Positions 17,070 to 26,285 of a stretch of DNA of 64,000 nucleotides are shown here, piece by piece (positions within the stretch are counted from its first letter, which is position 1; each line of letters starts with the position of its first letter). Source of the stretch: Actinocorallia sp039871655 (GTDB lineage Bacteria; Actinomycetota; Actinomycetes; Streptosporangiales; Streptosporangiaceae); assembly GCF_039871655.1 (NCBI RefSeq), contig NZ_JBDPLZ010000004.1, positions 744,001 to 808,000 on the forward strand, written 5' to 3'. The position numbers were made by a program, and so were the translations under genes. The notes under the pieces were generated by a model, which was not told the origin of the DNA, ran no database searches, and saw nothing but the letters and a program-made list of their open reading frames with translations.

Positions 17070-17674
17070 TCGCCTTCATCAGCGGCAGGGTGGACTCCAC
17101 CGGCGCCGAGGGCGCCGTGGTGGAGGTCGGCGGGGTGGGCCTGTCGGTCCTGTGCACACCGCACACCGCCGCCGCGCTCACGCCGGGGGAGCAGGCCCGG
17201 CTGGCCACCTCACTGGTGGTGCGCGAGGACTCGCTGACCCTCTACGGCTTCGCCGACGACGACGAGCGGGTGGTCTTCGAGCTGGTGCAGACGGCCAGCG
17301 GCGTCGGGCCCAAGGTGGCGCTGGCCATGCTGGCCACGCACAGCCCGAATGCGATCCGGCGGGCCGTGGCCACGGGCGACGCTCGCGCGCTGACCCTGGT
17401 TCCCGGCATCGGCCCCAAGGGCGCCCAGAAGATCATCCTGGAGCTCAAGGACAAGCTGGGGATGCCGGTCGGCGCCGCCGCCGACGAGCAGGTGCCGCGG
17501 CAGCGGGTGCAGCCGTGGCGCGAGCAGGTGGCGGCCGGCCTGCAGAGTCTGGGCTGGGCCGCCCGCGACGCCGACGCCGCGGTCGCCGCGGTCGCCGACG
17601 AGCTGGACGGCGAGCAGGTGCCCCCGATCCCCGACCTGCTCAAGGCCGCCCTGCGGAAGCTGAGCCGCCCGTGA
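17066..17674 (+). CDS. ruvA: Holliday junction branch-migration protein RuvA
   Basis: 202 residues: N-terminal OB fold (MIAFISGRV, LVVREDSLTLYGF), tandem helix-hairpin-helix DNA-binding motifs (ASGVGPKVALAML and VPGIGPKGAQKII) and the C-terminal RuvB-contacting domain. The start ATG overlaps the ruvC stop by 4 bp and its TGA overlaps the ruvB GTG (GTGA). Confidence 0.96.
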   Translation: MIAFISGRVDSTGAEGAVVEVGGVGLSVLCTPHTAAALTPGEQARLATSLVVREDSLTLYGFADDDERVVFELVQTASGVGPKVALAMLATHSPNAIRRAVATGDARALTLVPGIGPKGAQKIILELKDKLGMPVGAAADEQVPRQRVQPWREQVAAGLQSLGWAARDADAAVAAVADELDGEQVPPIPDLLKAALRKLSRP

Positions 17675-18744
17675 ACGAGGAACGGCTCGTCTCCGCCGAG
17701 CAGAGCGTCGAGGACCAGGCGATCGACGCCGCGCTGCGGCCCAAGCAGCTCGACGACTTCATCGGCCAGGAGCGGGTGCGCGAGCAGCTGTCCCTGGTCC
17801 TGCACAGTGCCCTGCGCCGGGGCAGGACCCCCGACCACGTGCTGCTGTCGGGCGGTCCCGGCCTGGGCAAGACCACCCTCGCCATGATCATCGCCGCGGA
17901 GCTGGGCAGGCCGCTGCGCATCACCTCGGGCCCGGCCATCGAGCGCGCCGGAGACCTCGCCGCGGTGCTGTCCACGCTCAGCGAGGGCGAGGTGCTCTTC
18001 CTCGACGAGATCCACCGCATGGCCCGGCCCGCCGAGGAGATGCTCTACCTGGCGATGGAGGACTTCCGGGTCGACGTGGTGGTCGGCAAGGGCCCGGGCG
18101 CCACCGCGATCCCGCTGGACATCGCGCCCTTCACCCTGGTCGGCGCGACCACCCGGGCCGGCATGCTGCCCGGGCCGCTGCGCGACAGGTTCGGCTTCGT
18201 CGCCCACATGGACTTCTACGAGCCGGGCGAGCTCGAGGTGATCGTCCGTCGTTCGGCAGGGCTGCTGGGCGTGCGGATCGACGACGAGGCCGCGGCCGAG
18301 GTCGCCTTCCGCTCCCGCGGCACCCCCCGCATCGCCAACCGGCTGCTGCGCCGGGTGCGCGACTACGCCGAGGTCAGGGCCGACGGGCTGGTCACCAGGG
18401 AGCTGGCCAGGGCGGCGCTGAACCTGTACGAGGTGGACGAGCAGGGCTTGGACCGGCTGGACCGGGCGGTGCTGAGGGCGCTGCTGACCAAGTTCGGCGG
18501 AGGCCCGGTCGGCCTGTCGACCCTGGCGGTCAGCGTGGGCGAGGAGCCCGAGACCGTGGAGGTCGTCGCCGAGCCTTTCCTGGTGCGCCAGGGGCTGCTG
18601 GCCCGCACCGCCCGGGGCCGGATCGCCACCCCCGCCGCCTGGGAGCACCTGGGGCTGACGCCGCCCCCGTCCGCGGGGCCCCCCATGGGCACGGGCGCCG
18701 CGCCCGTCTCGACGCTGTTCGACGTGGGCGGGGAAGGCGACTAG
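17671..18744 (+). CDS. ruvB: Holliday junction helicase RuvB
   Basis: 357-residue AAA+ motor from GTG 17671. Walker A GGPGLGKTT, Walker B LFLDEIHR, sensor 1 VGATTRAG and the arginine-finger region GPLRDRFGF are intact, with the winged helix at the C terminus. It drives branch migration with RuvA. A Gly/Pro-rich tail of about 25 residues extends beyond the winged helix. Last gene of the SOS-boxed operon. Confidence 0.97.
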   Translation: MNEERLVSAEQSVEDQAIDAALRPKQLDDFIGQERVREQLSLVLHSALRRGRTPDHVLLSGGPGLGKTTLAMIIAAELGRPLRITSGPAIERAGDLAAVLSTLSEGEVLFLDEIHRMARPAEEMLYLAMEDFRVDVVVGKGPGATAIPLDIAPFTLVGATTRAGMLPGPLRDRFGFVAHMDFYEPGELEVIVRRSAGLLGVRIDDEAAAEVAFRSRGTPRIANRLLRRVRDYAEVRADGLVTRELARAALNLYEVDEQGLDRLDRAVLRALLTKFGGGPVGLSTLAVSVGEEPETVEVVAEPFLVRQGLLARTARGRIATPAAWEHLGLTPPPSAGPPMGTGAAPVSTLFDVGGEGD

Positions 18745-18794
18745 CCTGACCGCTGAGTTCCGGGAACTTCGCGGCGGGTTGAGTCGTCACGTCT

Positions 18795-18823
18795 TTGCCG
18801 GTGGGACTTCCACTCTCTACACT
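18795..18823 (+). promoter_or_regulatory. Promoter of yajC-secDF
   Basis: TTGCCG (18795-18800) and TACACT (18818-18823) are 17 bases apart, a good housekeeping-type promoter. The transcript would start near 18830, 48 bases before the yajC ATG. Confidence 0.55.
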
Positions 18824-18877
18824 CCGGGACTTGGTCACCGGCAACCAGCCTGACCAAGAGACCAGAAACAGGACGAT

Positions 18878-19288
18878 ATGTCGATTCTCGCAGCAGAGCA
18901 GCAGGGTAATGCGCTCGCCTCCTTCCTCCCGCTGATCCTCATCGCGGTGGCGTTCTACTTCTTCCTGATCCGCCCGCAGAAGAAGCGTCAGCAGGAACAG
19001 CAGAAGATGCAGCAGAGCCTGCAGCCCGGCACCCGGATCGTGACGGCCGGCGGCATCTACGGCACCGTCCTGGACAACGACGAGGGCGACCTCCTGCTGG
19101 AGATCGCCGAGGGCGTCGAGATCCGGCTTCTGGCCCAGGCGGTCATGCGGGTGGTCGAGGAGACCGACTACGTCGAAGAGGGCGAGGAGGCCGGCGAGGA
19201 GTCCGGCGAGGAGGGCAAGGTCGAGCTGTCCAAGTCCAAGGACGGTGAACCCTCCTCCGAGTCCTCGCAGGCAGTCGACAAGGCCTGA
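18878..19288 (+). CDS. yajC: Preprotein translocase subunit YajC
   Basis: 136 residues: one membrane helix (about 14-32, ending YFFLIRPQKKRQQEQQKM, the family signature), then the cytoplasmic YajC fold (GTRIVTAGGIYGTVLDNDEGDLLLEIAEGVEIRL) and a long acidic, Ser/Glu-rich tail of about 45 residues. It is an accessory subunit of the Sec translocon with SecDF, which follow at once. Confidence 0.94.
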   Translation: MSILAAEQQGNALASFLPLILIAVAFYFFLIRPQKKRQQEQQKMQQSLQPGTRIVTAGGIYGTVLDNDEGDLLLEIAEGVEIRLLAQAVMRVVEETDYVEEGEEAGEESGEEGKVELSKSKDGEPSSESSQAVDKA

Positions 19289-19319
19289 AGAAGGCTCCCT
19301 ACGGAAGAATTGACGACCA

Positions 19320-21086
19320 GTGGCGTCCAACCGAAACGTCCCCAATCCGGTCCGTACGCTCGTGGTGCTCTTCGCCGTGCTCGGGCTGCTGACCGGAGTG
19401 ATGTTCCTGCAGGGTACGACGACTCCCAAACTCGGCCTTGACCTCGCGGGTGGCACGACCGTCACGATGACGGCGCAGACCGAGAGCGGCAAGAGCGCTC
19501 CCGCGGAGCAGATGGACCAGGCCATCAAGATCATCCGCGACCGGGTGAACGGGTCGGGCCTCACCGACGCCGAAGTCACCAAGCAGGGCGACAACGTCAT
19601 CGTGGTCTCCGTCCCCGGAGACGAGAACGACCAGAAGCAGATCATCGACCTGGTCGGCACCACGGCCCAGCTGCAGTTCCGCCAGGTGCTGGTGAGCGGG
19701 GTCGGCTCGACCTCCCTCGCGCCGACCGCCGAGCCGAGCGCCGACCCGAGCACCAGCCCCACGAGGAGCCCGTCCGTCGCGCCGCCCGGCCCCTCGGCCG
19801 AGCCCTCCGCGAAGCCGTCGGGCAACAACCGGGCGCTCTCGGGGGCCCTGGTCGCCGAGCCGACCACGAGCCCGAGCGCCTCGCCCAGCAAGACGCCCTC
19901 CCCGGAGAAGTCCGACGAGAAGAAGGACGAGCCGGGGGACGACGCAGGCGAGGACTTCTCGAAGGTCGACGACAAGAAGGTCGTCGCGCTCTACAAGGAG
20001 ACGACCTGCGGCCCCAACGGCACCAAGGTGCCCGGCGCCGACGACGCTAACGCCAAGTACGTGGTGGCCTGCGAGACCGACGGCTCCTACAAGTACATCC
20101 TGGGCCCGACCCGGGTGCACGGCACCGAGGTCGACCAGGCCGCGGCCCAGCCGCCGAACGCCCAGTCGGGCCAGACCGGCTGGGAGGTGGCCCTGCAGTT
20201 CAAGAAGAAGGGCGCCGACCAGTTCGGCCAGCTCACCAAGGAGGCCGACCAGGCCTACCGGAGCAACCCCTACTCGCCCGAGGCGCAGATCGCGATCGTG
20301 CTGGACGGCCAGGTCATGTCGGCCCCCTCGATCAACCAGGGCGCGATCCTGGGCGGCACCGCCAGCATCTCCGGCGGGACCGACTTCAACCAGGAGTACG
20401 CCGAGAACCTGGCCCAGGTGCTCAAGTACGGCGCGCTGCCGCTGAAGTTCCCCGAGGACAAGCGCACCGTCGAGTCGATCTCCTCCTCGCTCGGCGCCGA
20501 CCAGCTGCGAGGCGGCCTCATCGCCGGCGCGATCGGCCTGATCCTCGTGGTGGTGTACTGCTTCCTGTACTACCGGGCGCTCGGCCTGGTCGCGGTGCTC
20601 AGCCTCGGGATCGCCGCGGCGATCACCTACCTGTCGGTGGTGATCCTGGGCGAGAACCTCGGATTCCGGCTCTCGCTGCCGCACATCATCGGTCTGATCG
20701 TCTCGATCGGCATCACCGCGGACTCGTTCATCGTCTACTTCGAACGGCTGCGGGACGAGCTCAAGCTCGGCCGCCCGCTGCGGCCCTCGGTCGAGGTGTC
20801 CTGGAAGCGCGCCCGGCGCACCATCCTGGTGGCCGACGCGGTGAACTTCCTGGCCGCGATGGTGCTGTACTTCCTGGCCGTCGGCGGCGTCCGCGGCTTC
20901 GCCTTCGCGATGGGCCTGACCACCATCATCGACGTGATCGTGGTCTTCTTCTTCACCAAGCCGCTGGTCGCGGTGCTGGCCCGGCGCAGGTTCTTCGCCA
21001 CCGGGCACAAGTGGTCCGGGCTCGACGCCATCCGGTTGAACAAGCCCACCCCGAACTTCCGCGCGACGAAGCCCCAGGAGGCCTGA
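19320..21086 (+). CDS. secD: Protein translocase subunit SecD
   Basis: 588 residues from GTG 19320. It has an N-terminal membrane helix, the large extracytoplasmic P1 domain, then five C-terminal helices with the family motif YAENLAQVLKYGALP and the RND-type helix 4 region. SecD uses the proton gradient to pull proteins out of SecYEG. Oddity: residues about 134-218 are a Pro/Ser/Thr-then-acidic low-complexity insertion in the P1 domain. secF starts on its last base. Confidence 0.95.
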   Translation: MASNRNVPNPVRTLVVLFAVLGLLTGVMFLQGTTTPKLGLDLAGGTTVTMTAQTESGKSAPAEQMDQAIKIIRDRVNGSGLTDAEVTKQGDNVIVVSVPGDENDQKQIIDLVGTTAQLQFRQVLVSGVGSTSLAPTAEPSADPSTSPTRSPSVAPPGPSAEPSAKPSGNNRALSGALVAEPTTSPSASPSKTPSPEKSDEKKDEPGDDAGEDFSKVDDKKVVALYKETTCGPNGTKVPGADDANAKYVVACETDGSYKYILGPTRVHGTEVDQAAAQPPNAQSGQTGWEVALQFKKKGADQFGQLTKEADQAYRSNPYSPEAQIAIVLDGQVMSAPSINQGAILGGTASISGGTDFNQEYAENLAQVLKYGALPLKFPEDKRTVESISSSLGADQLRGGLIAGAIGLILVVVYCFLYYRALGLVAVLSLGIAAAITYLSVVILGENLGFRLSLPHIIGLIVSIGITADSFIVYFERLRDELKLGRPLRPSVEVSWKRARRTILVADAVNFLAAMVLYFLAVGGVRGFAFAMGLTTIIDVIVVFFFTKPLVAVLARRRFFATGHKWSGLDAIRLNKPTPNFRATKPQEA

Positions 21087-22225
21087 TGTCGTTCTCAAGC
21101 GCTCTCCGGAGGTTCGTCCGAGGGGACATCGCGACCGACATCGTCGGCCGCCCGAAGCTCTGGTACTCCATCTCCGCCCTGCTGATCCTGTTCTCGATCG
21201 CGGGCCTGCTGATCCGTGGCCTGAACTTCGGCGTGGAGTTCACCGGCGGCTCGGTGTTCACCGTCGGCGCCCCCAAGGCCTCGATCGAGCAGGTCCGGGA
21301 GGCGGTGGACAGCCAGACCGGCAGTGAGTCGATCGTGCAGAAGGCCGGTGACAACTGGCGGGTCACCACCGAGTCGCTGACGACCGACGAGGTCGCGCAG
21401 GTTCAGCGGCACATCAGCCAGGAGCTGGACGTCCCGGTCAACGAGATCAGCGCCCAGGTGGTCGGCTCCACCTGGGGCGGCGACGTCAGCGAGAAGGCCT
21501 GGCAGGCGCTGATCGTCTTCCTGATCCTGGTCGTCGCCTACCTGTCGGTCGCCTTCGAGTGGCGGATGGCGCTGGCGGCGATGGTCGCCCTGCTCCACGA
21601 CCTGATCATCACGGCCGGCATCTACGCCTGGTCGGGCTTCAACGTCACTCCGGCGACCCTGCTGGGCTTCCTGACCATCCTCGGTTATTCGCTCTACGAC
21701 GCCGTGGTCGTGTTCGACATGATCAAGGAGGTCACCAAGCCGCTCAACGAACGGTCGAAGATCACCTACAGCCAGGCCGCCAACCAGGCGCTCAGCAGCA
21801 CCCTGGTGCGCTCGCTGAACACGACCCTGGTGGCGATCCTGCCGGTGGCCTCGATCCTGTTCATCGGCTCGACCCTGCTGGGCGCCGGCACCCTGAAGGA
21901 CCTGTCGCTGGCACTGTTCGTCGGCATGATCGTGGGCACCTACTCCTCGATCTGCGTGGCGACCCCGATGCTGGTGCAGCTCAAGGAGCGCGAGCCCCTG
22001 TACATCCAGCTGCGCGAGAACATCGCGCGGCGGGAGGCCAGCGCCAAGCGCCAGAAGAAGGCCGGTGGCGCGGTCGCGGAGGACGGCTCCGAGACCGACC
22101 TCGACGAGGAGGAGCCGGACGAGGCGGATGAGCCCGCCGAGGCGGGCCCGTCAGTCGCGGTCAAGACCGCTCCCGGACTCCGCAAGCAGCCCAAGAAGGG
22201 CACCCGCAGCAGCAGGCGCTCCTGA
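21086..22225 (+). CDS. secF: Protein translocase subunit SecF
   Basis: 379 residues from ATG 21086 (ATG overlapping the secD TGA by one base). It has the SecF signature NFGVEFTGGS after the first helix and five further helices, including LLGFLTILGYSLYDAVVVFD. A C-terminal cytoplasmic tail of about 75 residues is alternately basic and acidic. It works as a heteromer with SecD. Confidence 0.95.
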   Translation: MSFSSALRRFVRGDIATDIVGRPKLWYSISALLILFSIAGLLIRGLNFGVEFTGGSVFTVGAPKASIEQVREAVDSQTGSESIVQKAGDNWRVTTESLTTDEVAQVQRHISQELDVPVNEISAQVVGSTWGGDVSEKAWQALIVFLILVVAYLSVAFEWRMALAAMVALLHDLIITAGIYAWSGFNVTPATLLGFLTILGYSLYDAVVVFDMIKEVTKPLNERSKITYSQAANQALSSTLVRSLNTTLVAILPVASILFIGSTLLGAGTLKDLSLALFVGMIVGTYSSICVATPMLVQLKEREPLYIQLRENIARREASAKRQKKAGGAVAEDGSETDLDEEEPDEADEPAEAGPSVAVKTAPGLRKQPKKGTRSSRRS

Positions 22226-22238
22226 CGGAGCCCACTTG

Positions 22239-22281
22239 GGGAGGTGCATGATCGGTCGCCGGACACGATCATGCACCTCCC
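22239..22281 (+). terminator. Inverted repeat between secF and apt
   Basis: A 16-bp perfect stem (22239-22254 with 22266-22281) and an 11-base loop start 14 bases after the secF stop. It has no T tract. It most likely ends the secDF transcript, or it protects or processes the mRNA, since apt begins 27 bases later. Confidence 0.6.
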
Positions 22282-22307
22282 GCCATGAGGAAGGAAGAAA
22301 GACCCCC

Positions 22308-22826
22308 ATGTCCCTGCAACAGACGATCAACGCGTTGATCCGGGACGTTCCCGACTACCCTCAGCCGGGCATCCTGTTCAAGGACATCACCCCCCTGCTG
22401 CACGACGCCACCGCCTTCAAGGCGGTGATCTCCGCCATCGCCGAACAGGCGGGGCCGGTGGACAAGGTGGCGGGCCTGGAGGCCAGGGGCTTCCTGCTGG
22501 CGGCCCCGGTGGCGCTGGAACTGGGTGTTGGATTCGTCCCGGTCCGCAAATCGGGAAAGCTGCCTTCGGCGACGTACGCTGAGACCTATGATCTGGAGTA
22601 CGGCACCGCGACGATCGAGGTTCACCGGGACGCCTTCGAGCCCGGGGACCGCGTCCTGATCGTGGACGACGTGCTGGCGACCGGAGGCACCGCTCAGGCG
22701 GCGGTCTCACTGGTCCGTCAGGCGGGTGCCGAGGTCCGGGGTCTGAGCGTGTTGATGGAACTCACCTTCCTCAACGGGCGGGACCGGTTCACGGATCTTC
22801 CCATCCACTCCCTGGTCATGGTCTGA
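22308..22826 (+). CDS. apt: Adenine phosphoribosyltransferase
   Basis: 172 residues from ATG 22308 (AAGGAAG upstream). It converts adenine and PRPP to AMP (purine salvage). Signature motifs: DYPQPGILFKDITPLL at the N terminus, the EARGF flap, and the PRPP loop VLIVDDVLATGGTA. Position between secF and rel is conserved in actinobacteria. Confidence 0.96.
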   Translation: MSLQQTINALIRDVPDYPQPGILFKDITPLLHDATAFKAVISAIAEQAGPVDKVAGLEARGFLLAAPVALELGVGFVPVRKSGKLPSATYAETYDLEYGTATIEVHRDAFEPGDRVLIVDDVLATGGTAQAAVSLVRQAGAEVRGLSVLMELTFLNGRDRFTDLPIHSLVMV

Positions 22827-22836
22827 CCTTAAAGTG

Positions 22837-22860
22837 GCTTTCGGACAGGAATCCGAAAGC
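22837..22860 (+). terminator. Hairpin after apt
   Basis: GCTTTCGGA and TCCGAAAGC form a 9-bp perfect stem with a six-base loop, 11 bases after the apt stop. It is probably a terminator; an operator for the rel promoter (TACACT at 22868-22873) is an alternative. Confidence 0.5.
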
Positions 22861-22913
22861 GTCCCGATACACTGGGCCTTTACCAGGGAATCGTTCGACG
22901 ACGAGGAGGCTGG

Positions 22914-25298
22914 GTGCCCGGTGAGACGACTGGGACGGGAACGCGTGTGAGCGTCACGCCCGTCCACGGCACCCCAGGCCCGGGTGAGGCCACGCCGGAG
23001 GAGACGAGCCGTCCGGCGCCCTCGGGAGCGAGCGCCTCCGCGGCCTCGTCGGCCATTCCCCCGTCCGCGGCCAGGGTGCGCCGACGGCTCGCCAGACTGG
23101 GCGCCCAGCGCGGTCCCATCATGAATCCAGTGCTGGAACCACTGATCAAGACGGTCCGCAACACGCATCCGAAGGCGGACGTGCGGCTGATCGAACGCGC
23201 CTACGACGTGGCGGCGCACCACCACCGCCACCAGAAGCGCAAGAGCGGCGACCCGTACATCACCCATCCGCTGGCCGTGACGACGATCCTGGCCGAGCTG
23301 GGCATGTCCACCGAGACGTTGTGCGCGGCGCTGCTGCACGACACCGTCGAGGACACCGCCTACACCCTGGAGGAGCTGCGGGCGGACTTCGGCGACGAGA
23401 TCGCCGCCCTGGTCGACGGTGTCACCAAGCTCGACAAGGTCAAGTACGGCGACGCCGCCGAGGCCGAGACCGTGCGCAAGATGGTCGTGGCCATGGCCCG
23501 GGACATCCGGGTACTGGTGATCAAGCTGGCCGACCGGCTGCACAACATGCGCACCCTGCGCTACATGCCCCGCCACAAGCAGGAGAAGAAGGCCCGCGAG
23601 ACGCTGGAGATCTTCGCCCCGCTGGCGCACCGCCTGGGCATGAACACCCTCAAGTGGGAGCTGGAGGACCTGGCCTTCGCCACCCTCTACCCCAAGCGCT
23701 TCGACGAGATCGCCCGCCTGGTCTCCGAGCGCGCCCCGCGCCGCGACGTCTTCCTGCAGGAGGTCATAGAGAACGTCTCGGCCGACCTGCGCGAGGCGCG
23801 GATCAAGGCCACCGTCACCGGGCGGCCCAAGCACTACTACTCGATCTACCAGAAGATGATCGCCCGGGACTGCTCCTTCGAGGACATCTACGACCTCGTC
23901 GGCATCCGGGTGCTGGTGGACAGCGTCCGCGACTGCTACGCCGCCCTCGGCTCGATCCACGCGCGATGGAACCCGGTCCCCGGCCGGTTCAAGGACTACA
24001 TCGCGATGCCGAAGTTCAACATGTACCAGTCGTTGCACACCACGGTGATCGGCCCCGAGGGCAAGCCGGTGGAGCTGCAGATCCGCACCTGGGGCATGCA
24101 CCGGCGGGCGGAGTACGGCGTCGCGGCGCACTGGAAGTACAAGGAAGAGACCGTGGGCGGGCGCAAGGCCGCCGACATGCAGTGGCTGCGCCAGTTGCTG
24201 GACTGGCAGAAGGAGACGGCCGACCCGGCGGAGTTCCTGGAGTCGCTGCGCTTCGACCTGTCGGTCTCGGAGGTCTTCGTCTTCACCCCCAAGGGCGACG
24301 TCATGGCGCTGCCCCAGGGAGCCACCCCGGTCGACTTCGCCTACGCGATCCACACCGAGGTCGGCCACCGCACGATCGGCGCCCGGGTCAACGGGCGGCT
24401 GGTGCCGCTGGAGTCCACCCTGGACAACGGCGACTCGGTGGAGATCTTCACCTCCAAGGCGCAGGACGCCGGACCGTCCCGGGACTGGCTGGGCTTCGTC
24501 AAGAGCGCCCGCGCCCGCAACAAGATCCGGCACTGGTTCTCCAAGGAGCGCCGGGACACCGCGATCGAGTCCGGTAAGGACTCGATCGCCCGCGCGATGC
24601 GCAAGCAGAACCTGCCGCTGCAGCGCATGATGTCGGGGGAGGCGCTGCTGGCCCTGTCCCGCGACCTGCGCTACCCGGACGTCTCGGCCCTGTACGCCGC
24701 GGTCGGCGAGGGCCACATCTCGGCCCAGACCGTGGTGCAGAAGCTGGTCCAGGCACTGGGCGGGGTGGAGAGCGCCGAGGAGGACCTGGCCGAGCTCGCC
24801 ATCCCCACCAAGCGCAGGGCGCGCCGCGCGGGTCCCGTCGGCGACCCGGGCGTGGTCGTGGCGGGTGATCCCGATGTCTGGGTCCGCCTGTCCCGCTGCT
24901 GCACGCCCGTCCCCGGCGACGACATCATCGGGTTCGTCACCCGCGGCAGCGGCGTCTCGGTCCACCGCACCAACTGCGTCAACATCGAGGAGCTCAGGAG
25001 CCAGCCCGACCGCCTGATCGACGTGAAGTGGTCTCCCGGCGAGGACTCGGTCTTCCTGGTCGCCATCCAGGTCGAGGCCCTGGACCGGCCCCGGCTCCTG
25101 TCGGACGTCACCAGGGTGCTGTCGGACCACCACGTCAACATCCTGTCGGCCACCGTCGCGACCACCCGCGACCGGGTCGCGACCAGCCGTTTCACCTTCG
25201 AGATGGGCGACCCCAAGCATCTGGGCCACGTCCTCAAGGCGGTCCGCTCCATAGACGGCGTCTACGACGTCTACCGCGTCAACAACGGCGCGGGCTGA
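22914..25298 (+). CDS. rel: Bifunctional (p)ppGpp synthetase/hydrolase
   Basis: A 794-residue long RSH protein. Domains in order: HD hydrolase (ALLHDTVEDT and LADRLHNMRTL, about residues 130-240), (p)ppGpp synthetase (GRPKHYYSIYQKM, GRFKDYIAMPKFNMYQSLHTTV, about 300-410), TGS (VFVFTPKGDVMALPQGATPVDFAYAIHTEVGH), helical region with the zinc-finger-like RLSRCCTPVPGDDI, and C-terminal ACT. It makes and breaks the alarmone in response to amino-acid starvation at the ribosome. The start is GTG 22914 with GAGGAGG upstream. The first 65 residues are a disordered extension. Confidence 0.96.
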   Translation: MPGETTGTGTRVSVTPVHGTPGPGEATPEETSRPAPSGASASAASSAIPPSAARVRRRLARLGAQRGPIMNPVLEPLIKTVRNTHPKADVRLIERAYDVAAHHHRHQKRKSGDPYITHPLAVTTILAELGMSTETLCAALLHDTVEDTAYTLEELRADFGDEIAALVDGVTKLDKVKYGDAAEAETVRKMVVAMARDIRVLVIKLADRLHNMRTLRYMPRHKQEKKARETLEIFAPLAHRLGMNTLKWELEDLAFATLYPKRFDEIARLVSERAPRRDVFLQEVIENVSADLREARIKATVTGRPKHYYSIYQKMIARDCSFEDIYDLVGIRVLVDSVRDCYAALGSIHARWNPVPGRFKDYIAMPKFNMYQSLHTTVIGPEGKPVELQIRTWGMHRRAEYGVAAHWKYKEETVGGRKAADMQWLRQLLDWQKETADPAEFLESLRFDLSVSEVFVFTPKGDVMALPQGATPVDFAYAIHTEVGHRTIGARVNGRLVPLESTLDNGDSVEIFTSKAQDAGPSRDWLGFVKSARARNKIRHWFSKERRDTAIESGKDSIARAMRKQNLPLQRMMSGEALLALSRDLRYPDVSALYAAVGEGHISAQTVVQKLVQALGGVESAEEDLAELAIPTKRRARRAGPVGDPGVVVAGDPDVWVRLSRCCTPVPGDDIIGFVTRGSGVSVHRTNCVNIEELRSQPDRLIDVKWSPGEDSVFLVAIQVEALDRPRLLSDVTRVLSDHHVNILSATVATTRDRVATSRFTFEMGDPKHLGHVLKAVRSIDGVYDVYRVNNGAG

Positions 25299-25419
25299 CG
25301 AAGGCACCAGGAAAGATCATTAAATCTCCTCCGAAGAGGGTCATATCGGCGTAGTTTGAGAAGTGGCCGGATTCGGACGGCCTGATCCCTTCCAACCCTT
25401 TTCCCGCAGGAGCCTGACC

Positions 25420-26220
25420 GTGAAGTCCCCCGAGGGTTTCGAGATCGACGCGACCGTGCCGCACCAGGCCAGGGTCTGGAACTACTTCCTGGGCGGCAAG
25501 GACTACTACGAGGCCGACAAGGCGTTCGCCGAGCAGATCCTCCAGGCCTACCCGGGCATGCGGGATGTCGCGCGCCAGACGCGGGCGTTCCTCGGCCGCG
25601 CGATCAGCCACTTGGCGGAAGAGGCGGGGATCCGCCAGTTCCTGGACGTCGGCACCGGGCTTCCCACCGCCGGCAACACCCACGAGATCGCCCAGGGGAT
25701 CGCACCCGAATCCCGCGTCGTCTACGTCGACAACGACCCGCTGGTGCTGGTCCACGCCCAGGCACTGCTGACCAGCACGCCCGAGGGCGTCTGCGCCTAC
25801 CTGGACGCCGACGCCCGCGAGCCGGAGCGCATCCTGGAGCAGGCCGCCGAGACCCTGGACTTCGACCAGCCGATCGCCCTGAGCATCCTGGGCGTCCTGG
25901 GCACGATCTGGGACGACGAGCAGGCCGAGGACGTGCTGAGGCGGTTCCTGGAGGCGCTGCCTCCGGGCAGCTACCTGGTGCTGGAGGACGGCACGAACAC
26001 CGTCGACTCCGAGGCGGCCGGCGAAGCGGAGAAGGTCGTGGAGAAGAAGGACGGCTACGACTACAAGCTGCGCACCCCCGAGCAGATAGCCCGCTTCTTC
26101 GAGGGGTTGGAGCTGCTGGAGCCCGGCGTGGTCTCGGTCGCGCGCTGGCGGCCCGAGCCCAACCGATGGGGCACGCCCGCGGCGGTCGACGCCTACTGCG
26201 GGGTCGCTCGCAAGGGGTGA
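25420..26220 (+). CDS. DUF574-type SAM-dependent methyltransferase
   Basis: 266 residues from GTG 25420, with CAGGAG upstream. It has the family's VPHQARVWNYFLGGKDYYEADKA head, a class I SAM motif FLDVGTGLPT and VVYVDNDPL, and the C-terminal W-rich segment ARWRPEPNRWG. This family is heavily expanded in Streptomyces and Streptosporangiales, often beside DUF397/XRE genes; its substrates are mostly unknown. Here it is alone, inserted between rel and the aspS operon, where the core block usually has no such gene. Confidence 0.85.
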   Translation: MKSPEGFEIDATVPHQARVWNYFLGGKDYYEADKAFAEQILQAYPGMRDVARQTRAFLGRAISHLAEEAGIRQFLDVGTGLPTAGNTHEIAQGIAPESRVVYVDNDPLVLVHAQALLTSTPEGVCAYLDADAREPERILEQAAETLDFDQPIALSILGVLGTIWDDEQAEDVLRRFLEALPPGSYLVLEDGTNTVDSEAAGEAEKVVEKKDGYDYKLRTPEQIARFFEGLELLEPGVVSVARWRPEPNRWGTPAAVDAYCGVARKG

Positions 26221-26229
26221 GAGAACGCC

Positions 26230-26265
26230 GAAGCGGCGGGGAGCGCACACGCTCCCCGCCGCTTC
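26230..26265. terminator. Bidirectional terminator between methyltransferase and aspS
   Basis: A 16-bp perfect inverted repeat (26230-26245 with 26250-26265) has a CACA loop and short T/A ends on both sides. It lies between the convergent stops and can serve both strands. Confidence 0.85.
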
Positions 26266-26285
26266 TCGCTTTCCGTGATCTGCGG

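Noticed and set aside
22308..22826. An apt start further upstream (the frame is open to 22065)
   Set aside because: The upstream frame runs through the secF tail and the hairpin; ATG 22308 has AAGGAAG and gives the standard N terminus.
22707..25307. An 866-residue minus-strand frame opposite rel
   Set aside because: High GC at third positions keeps antisense frames open; the sequence is unlike any protein and rel is intact.
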